A stretch of 64,000 bases of DNA from Moritella sp. PE36 (GCF_000170855.1 NZ_ABCQ01000001.1:124001-188000); one strand, 5' to 3'; positions 12,819-23,200 are shown, numbered from the stretch's first letter. Translations and numbers: made by a program. The notes: generated by a model from the letters alone, not told the origin.

Positions 12819-13715
12819 TTAAAAAAATACTAAGTAAATAACAGCAAATACCGGTAATGCAGCCGTTAAGCTATCAATGCGGTCAAGAATACCACCGTGA
12901 CCAGGTAATAGGGTACCACTGTCTTTTACACCCGCTTCACGTTTGAACATACTCTCGTTAAGATCACCTAATGTTGATGAAATTGACGTGACAAAACACG
13001 TGAACAGGATTATGACAAGCTTACTGCTATCAAGTTCCCCTGAAGGTAAAACGGCCATCACAACTGCAGCAATTAGCGCAATAATCATTGATACCACAAT
13101 ACCACCAAAAAAGCCTTCGCGAGTTTTACCTGGGCTCACCTTTGGCGCCAGTTTGTTCTTGCCGAATTTTTTACCGATAAAGTAAGCACCCGAATCAGCG
13201 CCCCATACTAAGAACATCACTAGCATTACTAACCATGCACCCGACAGCTGGTCGTGGGCATAATCATAAGAACGTAGTGCTAGCATTGCCCAAAAAAACG
13301 GCACCAAGGTCACCAGACCAAGAACAACTTTCACCAAGGTATTTTTAGTCCATACTTTGGCACTGTTTGGATATGTTGCCACTAACGCAGCACAAATTAA
13401 CCACCACACCGCACCAACGACTAAAATACCACTGACTAACGGTACCAATACTATTTCGCCGTTACTGACGTGCCAGATATTACGCACATCGGGTGGGATA
13501 ACTAATAATGTTGCACCCAAAATAAGTGAGTAGCCAACGATGAGCGCATTCGGTAATTTACTGTTATTCTTATCGACCAATACCGCCCACTCTTTGGTGG
13601 CTAAGATAAACACACCCGCGATTGCAAGCGCGAACCACTGTAAAGGTAACAGAAAGATAGCGGCAAGCGCTAATGGCGCTAAAATTAATGCGGTGGTAAT
13701 TCGTTGCTTAAGCAA
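12819..13715 (-). CDS. cdsA: Phosphatidate cytidylyltransferase
   Basis: It makes CDP-diacylglycerol from phosphatidate and CTP at the inner membrane, the entry point to all major phospholipids. The 298-residue protein has about eight hydrophobic segments. The family signature near the C-terminus is complete: NESMFKREAGVKDSG followed by LPGHGGILDRIDS. It lies between uppS and dxr as in E. coli. The start is typical (MLKQRITTALIL). Confidence 0.96.
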   Translation of the reverse strand: MLKQRITTALILAPLALAAIFLLPLQWFALAIAGVFILATKEWAVLVDKNNSKLPNALIVGYSLILGATLLVIPPDVRNIWHVSNGEIVLVPLVSGILVVGAVWWLICAALVATYPNSAKVWTKNTLVKVVLGLVTLVPFFWAMLALRSYDYAHDQLSGAWLVMLVMFLVWGADSGAYFIGKKFGKNKLAPKVSPGKTREGFFGGIVVSMIIALIAAVVMAVLPSGELDSSKLVIILFTCFVTSISSTLGDLNESMFKREAGVKDSGTLLPGHGGILDRIDSLTAALPVFAVIYLVFF

Positions 13716-13773
13716 AAGTTGTGCTCCTATTAAAAAACGCCCAGAATTTATCTAAGCGTTTATTTATATGTAT

Positions 13774-14553
13774 TTATTGCTGCTTTATTAAAATAGCTCT
13801 GACCTGTTCGCCAGTGCCGCCAAAACGACGTTCTCGATTTACAAAATTAAAAATAGCATCTTCAAAGGCAATATTGTCGAAATCTGGCCATAGGGTGTCA
13901 GTGAAATATAATTCCGCATAAGCTAACTGCCACAGCAAAAAGTTACTAATTCGGTGATCGCCACCAGTACGGATCATCAAATCGACGGCTGGCTGTTCTG
14001 CCATAGCAATATGTTGCCCCAACATTTTATCATCAATTTGATCTAAGCTTATTTCACCGGTTTTAACCGCGATAGCAATCTGTTTAGCGGCATTTGCTAT
14101 ATCAGATTGACCGCCATAGTTGGCCGCGATATTGAGCGTTAGTTTGGTGTTATTACACGTTAATGCTTCAGCTTCAGCAATCTTGGTTTGAATGGCAGGA
14201 CTAAATGCAGAAATATCACCAATAATTTTTAGGCGAATTTGATTCTTATGAAGTTTTTTAACTTCTCGCGTTAACACTGTCATGAATAATTTCATTAACA
14301 TACTAACTTCCGCTTCCGGGCGACGCCAGTTTTCGCTACTAAACGCAAATAACGTTAACGACTCAATCCCGATAGCTAATGCACTACTCACAACTTGACG
14401 AACAGACTTAACACCTTCATGGTGGCCCTTAACACGCATTTTGCCACGCTGCTGCGCCCAACGACCATTGCCATCCATGATGATAGCAACGTGCTTAGGT
14501 TTAGAGTCATTCACTAAGGTTTCGAGTTCAGTTGAGTTTACCATTACGATCAT
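13774..14553 (-). CDS. uppS: Undecaprenyl diphosphate synthase (cis-prenyltransferase)
   Basis: It extends farnesyl diphosphate with eight isopentenyl units to make the C55 lipid carrier used for peptidoglycan and O-antigen. The 259-residue protein shows the motif [10 protein letters not shown] with catalytic D27, and the C-terminal motif [16 protein letters not shown] and the basic end NRERRFGG. The ATG at 14553 is taken as start; a second in-frame ATG lies three codons on and has no better ribosome site. A terminator separates it from frr, so it probably has its own promoter. Confidence 0.96.
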   Translation of the reverse strand: MIVMVNSTELETLVNDSKPKHVAIIMDGNGRWAQQRGKMRVKGHHEGVKSVRQVVSSALAIGIESLTLFAFSSENWRRPEAEVSMLMKLFMTVLTREVKKLHKNQIRLKIIGDISAFSPAIQTKIAEAEALTCNNTKLTLNIAANYGGQSDIANAAKQIAIAVKTGEISLDQIDDKMLGQHIAMAEQPAVDLMIRTGGDHRISNFLLWQLAYAELYFTDTLWPDFDNIAFEDAIFNFVNRERRFGGTGEQVRAILIKQQ

Positions 14554-14562
14554 TATCCATTA

Positions 14563-14593
14563 AAAATTAAAACGCCGTATCGAAACACGGCGT
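14563..14593 (-). terminator. Rho-independent terminator after frr
   Basis: Read on the minus strand, ACGCCGT and ACGGCGT form a seven-pair stem (14587-14593 with 14572-14578) around an eight-base loop, followed by TTTTAATTTTT. It lies 21 bases past the frr stop and just before uppS. Confidence 0.85.
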
Positions 14594-14613
14594 CTTAAAA
14601 AGCGTAAGGTAAA

Positions 14614-15171
14614 TTACACTTCCATTAGGTCTTTTTCTTTGTCTGATAATATAGTATCAATTTGCTTGATACAGGTATCAGTCATTTTTTGGATCTCATC
14701 TTGTGCACGGCGATCATCATCTTCACCGATTTCTTTTTCTTTTAGTAGTGCTTTGATATCACCGTTGGCATCACGACGGATGTTACGGATCGCAACACGG
14801 CCTTGTTCAGCATCAGCACGCACAACTTTAATTAAGCTCTTACGACGTTCTTCAGTAAGTGCAGGTAATGGAATACGAATATTAGTACCAGCAGACTGTG
14901 GGTTAAGACCCAAATCAGACATCATGATTGCTTTTTCTACGGCTTTAACCATTGTTGCATCAAATACAGTAATGCTTAATGTACGTGAATCTTCAGTACC
15001 AACGTTACCAACTTGGTTAAGTGGTGTATTAGTACCGTAGTAAGAAACGGTAATACCGTTTAGGATACTTGGGTGTGCACGGCCAGTTCGAACTTTAGAT
15101 AGTTGACTTTTCAATGCGTCGATACTTTTGCCCATACGGGCCTGAGCGTCATCTTTAATTTCGTTGATCAC
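14614..15171 (-). CDS. frr: Ribosome recycling factor
   Basis: Together with EF-G it splits the post-termination ribosome. The best start is the GTG at 15171 ([16 protein letters not shown]), because AAGGA lies seven bases upstream on the coding strand and the resulting 185 residues equal the E. coli length. A TTG 27 bases further upstream would only add nine unmatched residues. The [19 protein letters not shown] and RRDAN segments are standard. It follows pyrH by 153 bases and is followed by a strong terminator. Confidence 0.96.
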   Translation of the reverse strand: MINEIKDDAQARMGKSIDALKSQLSKVRTGRAHPSILNGITVSYYGTNTPLNQVGNVGTEDSRTLSITVFDATMVKAVEKAIMMSDLGLNPQSAGTNIRIPLPALTEERRKSLIKVVRADAEQGRVAIRNIRRDANGDIKALLKEKEIGEDDDRRAQDEIQKMTDTCIKQIDTILSDKEKDLMEV

Positions 15172-15324
15172 AACGTCTTCCTTAAATTTGTCGAGCAATG
15201 GTCAGCATTGCTTTATCGATGAGAATTTACTTATTTAGTGTAAATCAATTCAATTTAGAGGTCTTGTTATAATCCCCCTAAACTTTAAACTAGTGTATTT
15301 ATTTACTGAATTTGAGATCCAGTT

Positions 15325-16062
15325 TTATTTCTTTGCTTGATTTGAAATCAATGTGCCTTCAGCTTCACCCATAATAACACGACGTAAAGCACCTGGTTTA
15401 GTCATGTTAAATACACGCATCGGTAAATTATGGTCTCGCGCCATAGTAAATGCAGATAAATCCATGATTTTAAGTTCTTTTTCTACAACTTCACGATAAT
15501 CAAGAGTAGGATAAAATTCAGCATCAGGGTTTTTCACTGGATCTTCAGAGTATACACCGTCAACTTTTGTTGCTTTCAATACAATGTCAGCTTCAATTTC
15601 GATACCACGTAAACACGCAGCAGAATCCGTTGTACAGAATGGGTTACCCGTACCCGCAGCGAAAATTACTACTCGGCCCGTTTTTAACAAGCTAATTGCT
15701 TCAGCCCAGTTATAGCTGTCACATACGCCACGTAATTCAATTGCAGACATTAAACGAGCATTCACATAAGCACGGTGAAGTGCATCACGCATTGCTAAGC
15801 CATTCATCACAGTTGCTAACATGCCCATGTGATCGCCCACTACACGGTTCATCCCCGCTTCAGCCAGACCTGCACCACGGAATAGGTTTCCGCCACCAAT
15901 AACCAAACCAACTTGAACACCTAACTCAACAATTTCTTTGATTTCTTGTGCCATGCGATCCAGCACTTTAGGATCAATACCAAAATTCTCGTCTCCCATC
16001 AGCGCTTCACCGCTAAGCTTTAATAAAATACGACGATATGCAGGTTTCGGGTTGGTAGTCAT
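15325..16062 (-). CDS. pyrH: Uridylate kinase
   Basis: It phosphorylates UMP to UDP, feeding pyrimidine nucleotide and UDP-sugar supply. The 245-residue protein belongs to the amino acid kinase fold: [13 protein letters not shown] at the N-terminus binds phosphate, and [10 protein letters not shown] and [13 protein letters not shown] are the nucleotide and UMP loops. The position between tsf and frr is the conserved order. Confidence 0.97.
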   Translation of the reverse strand: MTTNPKPAYRRILLKLSGEALMGDENFGIDPKVLDRMAQEIKEIVELGVQVGLVIGGGNLFRGAGLAEAGMNRVVGDHMGMLATVMNGLAMRDALHRAYVNARLMSAIELRGVCDSYNWAEAISLLKTGRVVIFAAGTGNPFCTTDSAACLRGIEIEADIVLKATKVDGVYSEDPVKNPDAEFYPTLDYREVVEKELKIMDLSAFTMARDHNLPMRVFNMTKPGALRRVIMGEAEGTLISNQAKK

Positions 16063-16087
16063 AATGATCTCTTTATCCTAATTGTGG

Positions 16088-16111
16088 AAAAACCGCAGCC
16101 TGAGCCGCGGT
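16088..16111 (-). terminator. Rho-independent terminator after tsf
   Basis: On the minus strand ACCGCGGC and GCTGCGGT pair around the tetraloop TCAG, followed by five Ts. It lies about 30 bases past the tsf stop and 26 bases before pyrH, so pyrH may depend on read-through or its own promoter. Confidence 0.88.
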
Positions 16112-16139
16112 CTGTATTAAATCTTCAGCAATAATTAAA

Positions 16140-17018
16140 TTATGCTTTTTTCGCTGCTGCTACTGTAGCTGCAACTTCAGCGGCGAAATCATCTTCCGCT
16201 TTCTCGATACCTTCACCCACTTCGATGCGGATAAATGTTACAACTTCTGCGCCTTCTTCTTTAAGAAGTTGACCAACAGTTTTTGACGGCTCCATGATGA
16301 AAGCTTGACCAGTAAGGCTAACTTCACCAGTGAATTTCTTCATACGGCCAACAACCATTTTTTCAGCGATTTCTTGAGGTTTACCACTGTTGATCGCGAT
16401 TTCAACTTGAATAGCGCGTTCTTTTTCAACTACAGATGCAGGTACATCTTCAGGTGTAACGAATTCAGGCTTAGCTGCTGCTACGTGCATAGCAATTTTC
16501 TTAGCTAATGCTTCATCGCCACCTTTAAGTACAGTAACAACACCGATAGTGCCGCCATGTATGTAAGAAGCCATGTTATCACCTTTAACTATAACTGAAC
16601 GACGAACATTGATGTTCTCGCCAATTTTAGAAATTAGGTTAGCACGCGCTTCTTCAACTGTTAATTCAGCGTCATATTTAGCAGCTAGTAGTGCTTCAGC
16701 AGTGTTAAATTCACCCGCGTGAGCAACGTCAACAACTTGGTTAGCAAATGCTAGGAAGCTTGCATCTTTTGCTACGAAATCTGTTTCTGAGTTGATTTCA
16801 ACTAGAACAGCAACGCCGTTAGCAATTTTAGTTTTTACAACGCCTTCAGCAGCAATACGGCCTGCTTTTTTAGCCGCTTTTACAGCGCCTGATTTACGCA
16901 TGTTTTCGATTGCAAGTTCCATATCGCCTTCAGCTTCAACTAAAGCTTTCTTACAATCCATCATACCTGCAGCTGTACGTTCGCGCAGTTCTTTAACCAT
17001 TGCAGCAGTAATTGCCAT
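16140..17018 (-). CDS. tsf: Elongation factor Ts
   Basis: It is the guanine nucleotide exchange factor for EF-Tu. The start is the ATG at 17018 ([15 protein letters not shown]), with GAGGAAA six bases upstream; a longer in-frame opening adds only nine unmatched residues. The 292-residue protein has the N-terminal UBA-like domain (about 1-50), the TDFVAKD motif that contacts EF-Tu, and the two-part core with coiled coil. E. coli Ts has 283 residues. It is read after rpsB through an intervening terminator-like hairpin. Confidence 0.97.
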   Translation of the reverse strand: MAITAAMVKELRERTAAGMMDCKKALVEAEGDMELAIENMRKSGAVKAAKKAGRIAAEGVVKTKIANGVAVLVEINSETDFVAKDASFLAFANQVVDVAHAGEFNTAEALLAAKYDAELTVEEARANLISKIGENINVRRSVIVKGDNMASYIHGGTIGVVTVLKGGDEALAKKIAMHVAAAKPEFVTPEDVPASVVEKERAIQVEIAINSGKPQEIAEKMVVGRMKKFTGEVSLTGQAFIMEPSKTVGQLLKEEGAEVVTFIRIEVGEGIEKAEDDFAAEVAATVAAAKKA

Positions 17019-17043
17019 GGGTAATTTCCTCAATTTCTTATAC

Positions 17044-17074
17044 AAAAAAAAACAGGAGCCATACGGCTCCTGTT
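17044..17074 (-). terminator. Terminator or attenuator between rpsB and tsf
   Basis: A perfect ten-pair stem AACAGGAGCC / GGCTCCTGTT (17065-17074 with 17051-17060, minus strand) with a four-base loop is followed by a run of nine Ts (17044-17052). It has the full form of an intrinsic terminator, yet tsf lies just downstream. It probably lets only part of the rpsB transcripts continue, as known for the E. coli rpsB-tsf operon. Confidence 0.88.
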
Positions 17075-17125
17075 AACTAAATAGTGCACTTAGTTAATAA
17101 GAGCATCGATTAAATCGAAAAGCTA

Positions 17126-17854
17126 TTATTTAGCTTCTTCGATGAAGTCGCTTTCAGCTTGTGCAGCGATGTCTTGATTACGGCCTTCATTTACGCATGC
17201 AGCTACTGCACCAGCGTAAAGTTTGATAGCACGGATCGCATCATCGTTACCAGGTACAACGAAATCAATGTTGTCTGGGTTTGAGTTAGTATCAACGATA
17301 GCTACTACTGGGATACCTAGGTTGTTAGCTTCTTTAATAGCGATGTGCTCATGGTCAGCATCGATTACGAAAAGAACATCAGGTAAACCGCCCATAGTTT
17401 TAATACCACCAAGGCTTTTCTCTAGTTTGATCATTTCACGAGTGTTCATTAGAGCTTCTTTCTTAGTAAGTTGCTCGAATGTACCGTCTTGTGCTTGTGC
17501 TTCTAGAGTAGTAAGACGTTTGATTGATTGACGAACTGTTTTCCAGTTAGTCAACATTCCGCCTAACCAGCGGTGATCAACGTAGAACTGGTCACATGAA
17601 AGTGCAGCTTCTTTGATTGTTTCACCAGCAGCTTTTTTAGTACCAACGAAAAGAACTTTACCTTTTTTGTCAGCAACGTTCTTGATAAAAGCAAGAGCGT
17701 CGTTGAATAGAGGAACAGTTTGCTCTAGGTTGATGATATGTACTTTACTACGAGCGCCGAAGATGTATTGCTTCATCTTAGGGTTCCAGTAACGAGTTTG
17801 GTGACCGAAATGAACACCGGCTTGTAGCATATCGCGCATTGATACTGTAGACAT
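17126..17854 (-). CDS. rpsB: 30S ribosomal protein S2
   Basis: It is a late-assembling small-subunit protein that bridges the head and body of the 30S subunit and contacts S1. The start is the ATG at 17854 ([19 protein letters not shown]), with AAGGA nine bases upstream; the 38 residues of open frame before it belong to the leader. The 242-residue length fits (E. coli 241). It heads the rpsB-tsf series and has a long structured leader and a GC-rich discriminator promoter (separate entries). Confidence 0.98.
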   Translation of the reverse strand: MSTVSMRDMLQAGVHFGHQTRYWNPKMKQYIFGARSKVHIINLEQTVPLFNDALAFIKNVADKKGKVLFVGTKKAAGETIKEAALSCDQFYVDHRWLGGMLTNWKTVRQSIKRLTTLEAQAQDGTFEQLTKKEALMNTREMIKLEKSLGGIKTMGGLPDVLFVIDADHEHIAIKEANNLGIPVVAIVDTNSNPDNIDFVVPGNDDAIRAIKLYAGAVAACVNEGRNQDIAAQAESDFIEEAK

Positions 17855-18061
17855 TTTAAATTCCTTAAATTTGTATGGGGTTAGGCCTCCACACATCCCA
17901 TTTTTTCGACCTTTATTTCTAACTAAAAGCGAGCAAAAGCAAGCGATTAACAAACAAAATAAAAGCACCCCGACAAATGTGACGATGTGTGTGTGATTTA
18001 TATAAATTTATGTGTATGAGATTTAGTAAATAACCAGTTACTGACATTTACTAAATTCATT
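17855..18061 (-). promoter_or_regulatory. rpsB leader, probable S2 autoregulatory RNA
   Basis: About 207 bases lie between the predicted rpsB start of transcription and the ATG. The part next to the gene reads (minus strand) GGGATGTGTGGAGGCCTAAC followed by CCCATACAAAT, a block I recognise from the rpsB leader of E. coli and relatives, where S2 protein represses its own operon. An upstream block GTCGGGGTGCTTTTATTTTG also looks conserved. Family assignment is by recall of sequence and position; folding was not computed. Confidence 0.65.
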
Positions 18062-18113
18062 GCGCGCTTTATACCATATTTAGATAAATAGCACAAATTT
18101 TGCGGTGCTATTT
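18061..18113 (-). promoter_or_regulatory. rpsB promoter with overlapping palindrome
   Basis: On the minus strand TTGTGC (18091-18096) and TATAAA (18068-18073) are separated by exactly 17 bases and followed by GCGCGC, the GC-rich discriminator typical of stringently controlled ribosomal promoters. The -35 hexamer lies inside a perfect nine-pair inverted repeat, AAATAGCAC (18086-18094) and GTGCTATTT (18105-18113). The palindrome might bind a regulator; this is inference. Confidence 0.7.
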
Positions 18114-18335
18114 TTACCGCAAAAATCGAGATGTAACGTAACACGCATTCTTCATTCTAGCGGGTTATAGCAATATTTCTCGTCATAAAATTAATTATGT
18201 CTCTGTCTTAAATACCTATAAATAGTAATAACGTGAATAAGCACCCGAGTATCACAGAAAAAATTTATGCTTATCACTCGCATTAGCGTTACAATCATAG
18301 CTATAAAACAAAACACCTATATTGAAGAGTGAAAA
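18114..18335. other. Rest of the rpsB-map intergenic region
   Basis: AT-rich spacer holding the promoter of map. No open frame or RNA gene was recognised. A possible -10 (TATAAA, near 18302) lies about 30 bases before the map ATG. Confidence 0.5.
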
Positions 18336-19175
18336 ATGAGCGTAATCATTAAAACTGAAGATCAAATCGAAAAAATGCGCGTTGCAGGCCGTTTAGCTGC
18401 ACAAGTACTAGAAATGATAGAACCGTTTGTAGTTGCTGGGGTGACCACTCAGGAGTTAAATGATCGTTGCCATGAATTCACTTTAGCAAACGACGCATTA
18501 TCAGCACCGTTATTTTACCCAAGCTACGATGAAAATGATGATACTGCATTTCCAAAGTCGATCTGCACATCAATTAACAGCGTTGTTTGCCATGGTGTAC
18601 CAAGTGATCGTCCATTAGTCGATGGCGACATTATTAACTTGGATATTACCGTGATCAAAGATGGCCTACATGGCGATACCTCAAAGATGTTTTTAATTGG
18701 AGAAGTGTCACCACGTGATAAGCAATTATGCCGCATTTCACAAGAAGCGTTATACGAAGGTTTACGTCAAGTAAAACCGGGTACACGTTTAAGCCGCATT
18801 GGCGAGATCATTGAGAAAAAAATCAAGTCTCACAATAAAGCCAACCCAACACGCAAGTATTCCATCGTAGAAGAGTATTGTGGTCACGGCATTGGTGAAA
18901 AATTCCATGAAGAACCACAAGTATTACATTACAAATCACGCTTCAACGAAAGCAACCAGAACCTAGTGCTTAAAGAAGGTATGTGCTTCACGATTGAACC
19001 TATGATCAATGCGGGTAAAAAACACAACCACGTTGCCGATGATCACTGGACTGTATTAACCAAAGACAATAAAAATTCAGCACAATGGGAACATACCATC
19101 GTTGTCACTAAAGACGGTTGTGAAATTATGACATTACGTGATGAAGAAACAATCCCACGTATCTTGAAAAACTAG
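18336..19175 (+). CDS. map: Methionine aminopeptidase, type I
   Basis: It removes the initiator methionine from nascent proteins. The 279-residue protein carries all five metal ligands of the pita-bread fold: D103, D114, H184, E221 and E252. It is about 15 residues longer than the E. coli enzyme, partly through an insertion near residues 61-70 (DENDDTAF) and a longer C-terminus. It is divergent from rpsB and followed by a terminator and glnD, the E. coli order. Confidence 0.96.
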   Translation: MSVIIKTEDQIEKMRVAGRLAAQVLEMIEPFVVAGVTTQELNDRCHEFTLANDALSAPLFYPSYDENDDTAFPKSICTSINSVVCHGVPSDRPLVDGDIINLDITVIKDGLHGDTSKMFLIGEVSPRDKQLCRISQEALYEGLRQVKPGTRLSRIGEIIEKKIKSHNKANPTRKYSIVEEYCGHGIGEKFHEEPQVLHYKSRFNESNQNLVLKEGMCFTIEPMINAGKKHNHVADDHWTVLTKDNKNSAQWEHTIVVTKDGCEIMTLRDEETIPRILKN

Positions 19176-19231
19176 CACACGAACCTTAAAAACTAGTCGT
19201 AAATAAACGCTATTTTTTATCATAAGTTAAT

Positions 19232-19262
19232 ATGGGAACAGCACCCTGCGGTTCCCATTTTT
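19232..19262 (+). terminator. Rho-independent terminator after map
   Basis: A perfect eight-pair stem ATGGGAAC / GTTCCCAT (19232-19239 with 19251-19258), an 11-base loop and a run of five Ts. It separates map from glnD. Confidence 0.88.
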
Positions 19263-19287
19263 CTATCGAACTCCAGGAAGGCGTCGC

Positions 19288-21903
19288 ATGGATCCAACTC
19301 AATATGTTCCCGCATTACTCTCAGATGAAGAGTTAACACTTTGTCATTGTAAATCACACATGCAAGAATTTCAGTCCTGGCTTGAACAACGCTTCTTTGA
19401 TGGTGATGATATTATTGCGTTAGTATCTTGCCGTGCAGAATACATGGATCAATTACTCAATCGACTTTGGCAAAAATTCAGCCTCTCGACTCATCCGGCA
19501 TTAGCACTCGTCGCGGTTGGTGGTTATGGTCGTGGCGAATTGCATCCTAAGTCAGACATAGACTTGCTCATCACCACTACATCCGTCTTAACACCAGAGC
19601 AAGAGCAAGCAATATCACTCTTTATCACCATGTTATGGGATCTGCGTTTAGAGGTGGGACATAGCGTACGCACCATTGATGAATGCTTAGAGCAAGGGCT
19701 AGCGGATATCACGATTGCGACCAACCTCTTAGAGTCGCGCTTGATCACGGGTTCTGAAGACACTTACGCACAATTACAAGATATTATTGATCCTGAGACA
19801 TTTTGGCCAAGCCAAGATTTTTTCCAAGCCAAACATGAAGAGCAGCTCGCGCGTCATCACCAGTTCAAAGGCTCATCATATAATTTAGAACCCGACCTTA
19901 AAAGCAGCCCTGGTGGATTACGCGATTTACAAACTATTTTGTGGATCACCCGTCGCCATTTTGGCTCAAGCAGTTTCTTAGAGTTAACCAATCATGGTTT
20001 TTTAACCAAAGGTGAATACCACGAGCTGGAAGATTGCCAGAATTTCTTATGGCGAGTGCGCTTTGCGCTGCACCTTGGTTTAAAACGCTGTGATAACCGC
20101 CTGCTTTTCGACAGACAAACAACAGTCGCAAAAGCACTCGGTTATAGCGGTGAAGGCAATCAAGCTGTTGAAACCATGATGAAGCAGTTCTACCAAACAA
20201 TTCGTCGAGTCACCGAACTCAATGAAATGCTGTTACAGCTATTTAACCAAGCGATCCTCGGACACGTGGGGATGGATGTGCGAAATATCACCGCGGACTT
20301 TCAGCTTCGCGGCAGCTTAATTGATACCACCAGCACCGATCTATTTACTAGGCGTCCCAGTGCCATTATTGAGTTGTTTTATCATATTGCCGATAACGAA
20401 CATATCACGGGTATTTATGCCGGTACTATACGTGAATTACGCGATGCAAGACGCAAGCTAACGATGTGGTTAGAAGATATTCCCGAATGTCGTGAACAAT
20501 TTATGCAGCTACTTAAACACCCCCATGCGAGTGGTTTAGCACTTACCTTAATGCATAAGTATGGTGTCATCGCCGCCTATATACCGCAGTGGAGTCGCAT
20601 TCTCGGGCAGATGCAGTTTGATTTATTCCACAACTATACTGTTGATGAACACACCCATCGTTTAGTCAAAATCATTGATTCCTTTAAACGCGACGAAACC
20701 AAAGTAACTCACCCATTATGCTGTGAGATATACCCGCGTTTAGAAAAACCAGAATTATTACTCATCGCGGCTATTTTCCATGATATCGGTAAAGGCCAAA
20801 AAGGTAATCACTCCGAAATCGGGGCCATAGACGCACGTGCATTCTGTAAGAAGCACGGGATCAACAAGGCTGACCGAAAAATGGTCTCCCGATTGGTCAA
20901 ATACCATTTATTAATGTCGGTCACCGCGCAACGCCGTGATATTCATGATCCCGAGATCATTACCGAATTTGCCCGTACAATTGGTGATCAAGAACATTTA
21001 AACTACCTCTACTGCCTCACTGTTGCGGATATTTGTGCCACTAATGATAGCTTATGGAATAATTGGAAAGGTTCACTGATACGTGAATTGTACTTCTTAA
21101 CTCAGCAAGCTTTACGCCGCGGTTTAGAAAACCCGCTGGATGCTAAATTCAGGATCCGCAATAATAAAGATACTGCGCTGGCCTTTTTAGAAAACAGCCG
21201 CTTTAGTCTCGAGCAGATCCAAGCATTGTGGAGCACATTCCGTTCTGAATACTTTTTGCGTAATGATCCGAGTCAGATCTGTTGGCATACCACAGGTATC
21301 CTCAATCATGAGGACCCGACACTGCCTTTGGTGCTAATCAGTCAAAATAGTACCCGCGGTGGTAATGAAGTGTTTATCTATGCCAAAGACAATAAGCATT
21401 TGTTCGCTTCGGCCGTCTCTACCTTAGGTAATAAAAACTTAAACATTCATGATGCGAAAATCACCTCAAGCCGTAATGGTTATGTACTCGATAGTTTCGT
21501 GATCTTGGATCAAACCGGTGATTTCCTCGCCCCGGATCGTGTTTATGCATTGCAAGCAGCATTAGAGGCGGTGTTAAAGACGGGTGAAGCGCCGATATTA
21601 AGAAAACAGCGTATCCCACGACAAATTAAACCGTTCTCGGTAAAAACCCAAGTGACGTTTTTAGCCACCAAGAAAAAACGTACCTTTGTCGAGATCATCA
21701 CCTTAGATACCCCAGGATTACTGGCCCGGATCAGTGCTATTTTGAGCTCAGAAAATATTGTGCTGCATAATGCCAAAATTTCAACGATTGGTGAACGTGC
21801 AGAAGATTTCTTTATTATTTCGGGTAATAACAATCAACCGTTATCACCAGAACAGCAAGCAGAATTACGCCATAATCTGATCACCGAATTGGCAGATAAT
21901 TAG
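19288..21903 (+). CDS. glnD: PII uridylyltransferase / uridylyl-removing enzyme
   Basis: It senses glutamine and adds or removes UMP on the PII signal proteins, controlling nitrogen assimilation. The 871-residue protein has an N-terminal nucleotidyltransferase domain (GGYGRGELHPKSDIDL, about residues 76-92), a central HD hydrolase domain (FHDIGKG near 497), and two C-terminal ACT domains (about 690-770 and 795-870) that bind glutamine. The ribosome site AGGAAGG lies close to the ATG. All activities look intact. Confidence 0.97.
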   Translation: MDPTQYVPALLSDEELTLCHCKSHMQEFQSWLEQRFFDGDDIIALVSCRAEYMDQLLNRLWQKFSLSTHPALALVAVGGYGRGELHPKSDIDLLITTTSVLTPEQEQAISLFITMLWDLRLEVGHSVRTIDECLEQGLADITIATNLLESRLITGSEDTYAQLQDIIDPETFWPSQDFFQAKHEEQLARHHQFKGSSYNLEPDLKSSPGGLRDLQTILWITRRHFGSSSFLELTNHGFLTKGEYHELEDCQNFLWRVRFALHLGLKRCDNRLLFDRQTTVAKALGYSGEGNQAVETMMKQFYQTIRRVTELNEMLLQLFNQAILGHVGMDVRNITADFQLRGSLIDTTSTDLFTRRPSAIIELFYHIADNEHITGIYAGTIRELRDARRKLTMWLEDIPECREQFMQLLKHPHASGLALTLMHKYGVIAAYIPQWSRILGQMQFDLFHNYTVDEHTHRLVKIIDSFKRDETKVTHPLCCEIYPRLEKPELLLIAAIFHDIGKGQKGNHSEIGAIDARAFCKKHGINKADRKMVSRLVKYHLLMSVTAQRRDIHDPEIITEFARTIGDQEHLNYLYCLTVADICATNDSLWNNWKGSLIRELYFLTQQALRRGLENPLDAKFRIRNNKDTALAFLENSRFSLEQIQALWSTFRSEYFLRNDPSQICWHTTGILNHEDPTLPLVLISQNSTRGGNEVFIYAKDNKHLFASAVSTLGNKNLNIHDAKITSSRNGYVLDSFVILDQTGDFLAPDRVYALQAALEAVLKTGEAPILRKQRIPRQIKPFSVKTQVTFLATKKKRTFVEIITLDTPGLLARISAILSSENIVLHNAKISTIGERAEDFFIISGNNNQPLSPEQQAELRHNLITELADN

Positions 21904-22037
21904 TTGCGCTGAAAATAACAATGACAATTTTCTTTGAAACAACAAAGACAAATGTGATAGAACTAACAGTAATATATAAAAATCTGGCGTGATGTATGAA
22001 TATCACGCCCTTAATTCTAAATGGAGATTTTTCAGCT

Positions 22038-23069
22038 ATGGCCACTTTCTCACTCGCTTTCGGTAGTGCTACTAAAAACACTGCAGGTAAAATTATCGAA
22101 GCTTTTTTCCCGAATCCGCTGCTAAACCCAAGTGATAAACTGGTTGCCGATATTAGCGAAGTCGTTAATTATCAAGGCCAGAATAAAGTTATTGAAGTAA
22201 CGCCTGCACAAGCAGCGCAACTTGCAACAGCATTCACCGCAAATGATGATGCAGCTAATGCTAAATTTGCAACGGCAGCAGCAAACAGTAAGCAACCGCT
22301 AGTGCTTGTTGTGCTTGCAACTGACGAAAAACCAGCATCTGTTGCAGAAGGTTATCTAAAGCTACAACTGATTTCACACCGCCTAGTTAAGCCGCACTGC
22401 ACTGTACTTGACGGTATCTTTGGTCTATTACATAACATCGCATGGACTAACCAAGGTCCGATTGATTTACCCGAGCTTGCTGAGCGTCAAATTGCAGCAC
22501 GTCTTGCCGGTGAAGTATTAACAGTAAGCAGTGTTGATAAGTTCCCTAAAATGACGGATTACGTGGTACCAACAGGTGTACGTATCGCACACACTGCACG
22601 TGTACGTTTAGGCGCTCACGTTGGTGAAGGCACAACGATCATGCATGAAGGCTTTGTTAACTTTAATGCTGGTACAGAAGGTGTGAGCATGGTTGAAGGC
22701 CGTATCTCTGCCGGTGTTATGGTTGGTAACGGTTCTGACATCGGTGGCGGCGCTTCTATCATGGGTACATTAAGTGGCGGTGGCCAATTAGTTATTTCTA
22801 TGGGTGAAAACTGCTTACTTGGCGCCAACGCTGGTTTAGGTATTCCACTGGGTAACCGTTGTACTATCGAGTCTGGTCTATACATTACTGCAGGGTCTAA
22901 AGTACAAATATTAGATGCGAGTAATCAAGCGGTTGAAATTGTTAAAGCACGTGATTTAGCGGGTAAAGATGACTTGTTATTCCGTCGTAATTCAATCTCA
23001 GGCACGATTGAATGTTTAACCAATAAATCAGCGGTTGAACTAAACGCAGAACTACACTCAAACAACTAG
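22038..23069 (+). CDS. dapD: Tetrahydrodipicolinate N-succinyltransferase
   Basis: It succinylates tetrahydrodipicolinate in the lysine and meso-diaminopimelate pathway. The start is the ATG at 22038 (MATFSLAFGSATKNT), preceded by GGAG; an in-frame ATG 42 bases earlier adds unmatched residues. With 343 residues this is the long form known from Vibrio and Pseudomonas, not the 274-residue E. coli form. The C-terminal half is a hexapeptide-repeat helix with glycine-rich turns (SDIGGGASIMGTLSGGG). A terminator follows. Confidence 0.95.
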   Translation: MATFSLAFGSATKNTAGKIIEAFFPNPLLNPSDKLVADISEVVNYQGQNKVIEVTPAQAAQLATAFTANDDAANAKFATAAANSKQPLVLVVLATDEKPASVAEGYLKLQLISHRLVKPHCTVLDGIFGLLHNIAWTNQGPIDLPELAERQIAARLAGEVLTVSSVDKFPKMTDYVVPTGVRIAHTARVRLGAHVGEGTTIMHEGFVNFNAGTEGVSMVEGRISAGVMVGNGSDIGGGASIMGTLSGGGQLVISMGENCLLGANAGLGIPLGNRCTIESGLYITAGSKVQILDASNQAVEIVKARDLAGKDDLLFRRNSISGTIECLTNKSAVELNAELHSNN

Positions 23070-23131
23070 TTTACTTTTATATAATAGCGATTAGTTTTGT
23101 GTAAATAACTATCCGCTTTATATAAATAGCT

Positions 23132-23155
23132 AGCCCAGTAATGCTGGGCTTTTTT
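23132..23155 (+). terminator. Rho-independent terminator after dapD
   Basis: Seven-pair stem AGCCCAG / CTGGGCT (23132-23138 with 23144-23150), loop TAATG, and a run of Ts. It insulates dapD from the Fic gene. Confidence 0.9.
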
Positions 23156-23200
23156 GTCCCTGAAAATCACGCTGATGTATTTTATGAGTCCAACAATTTC

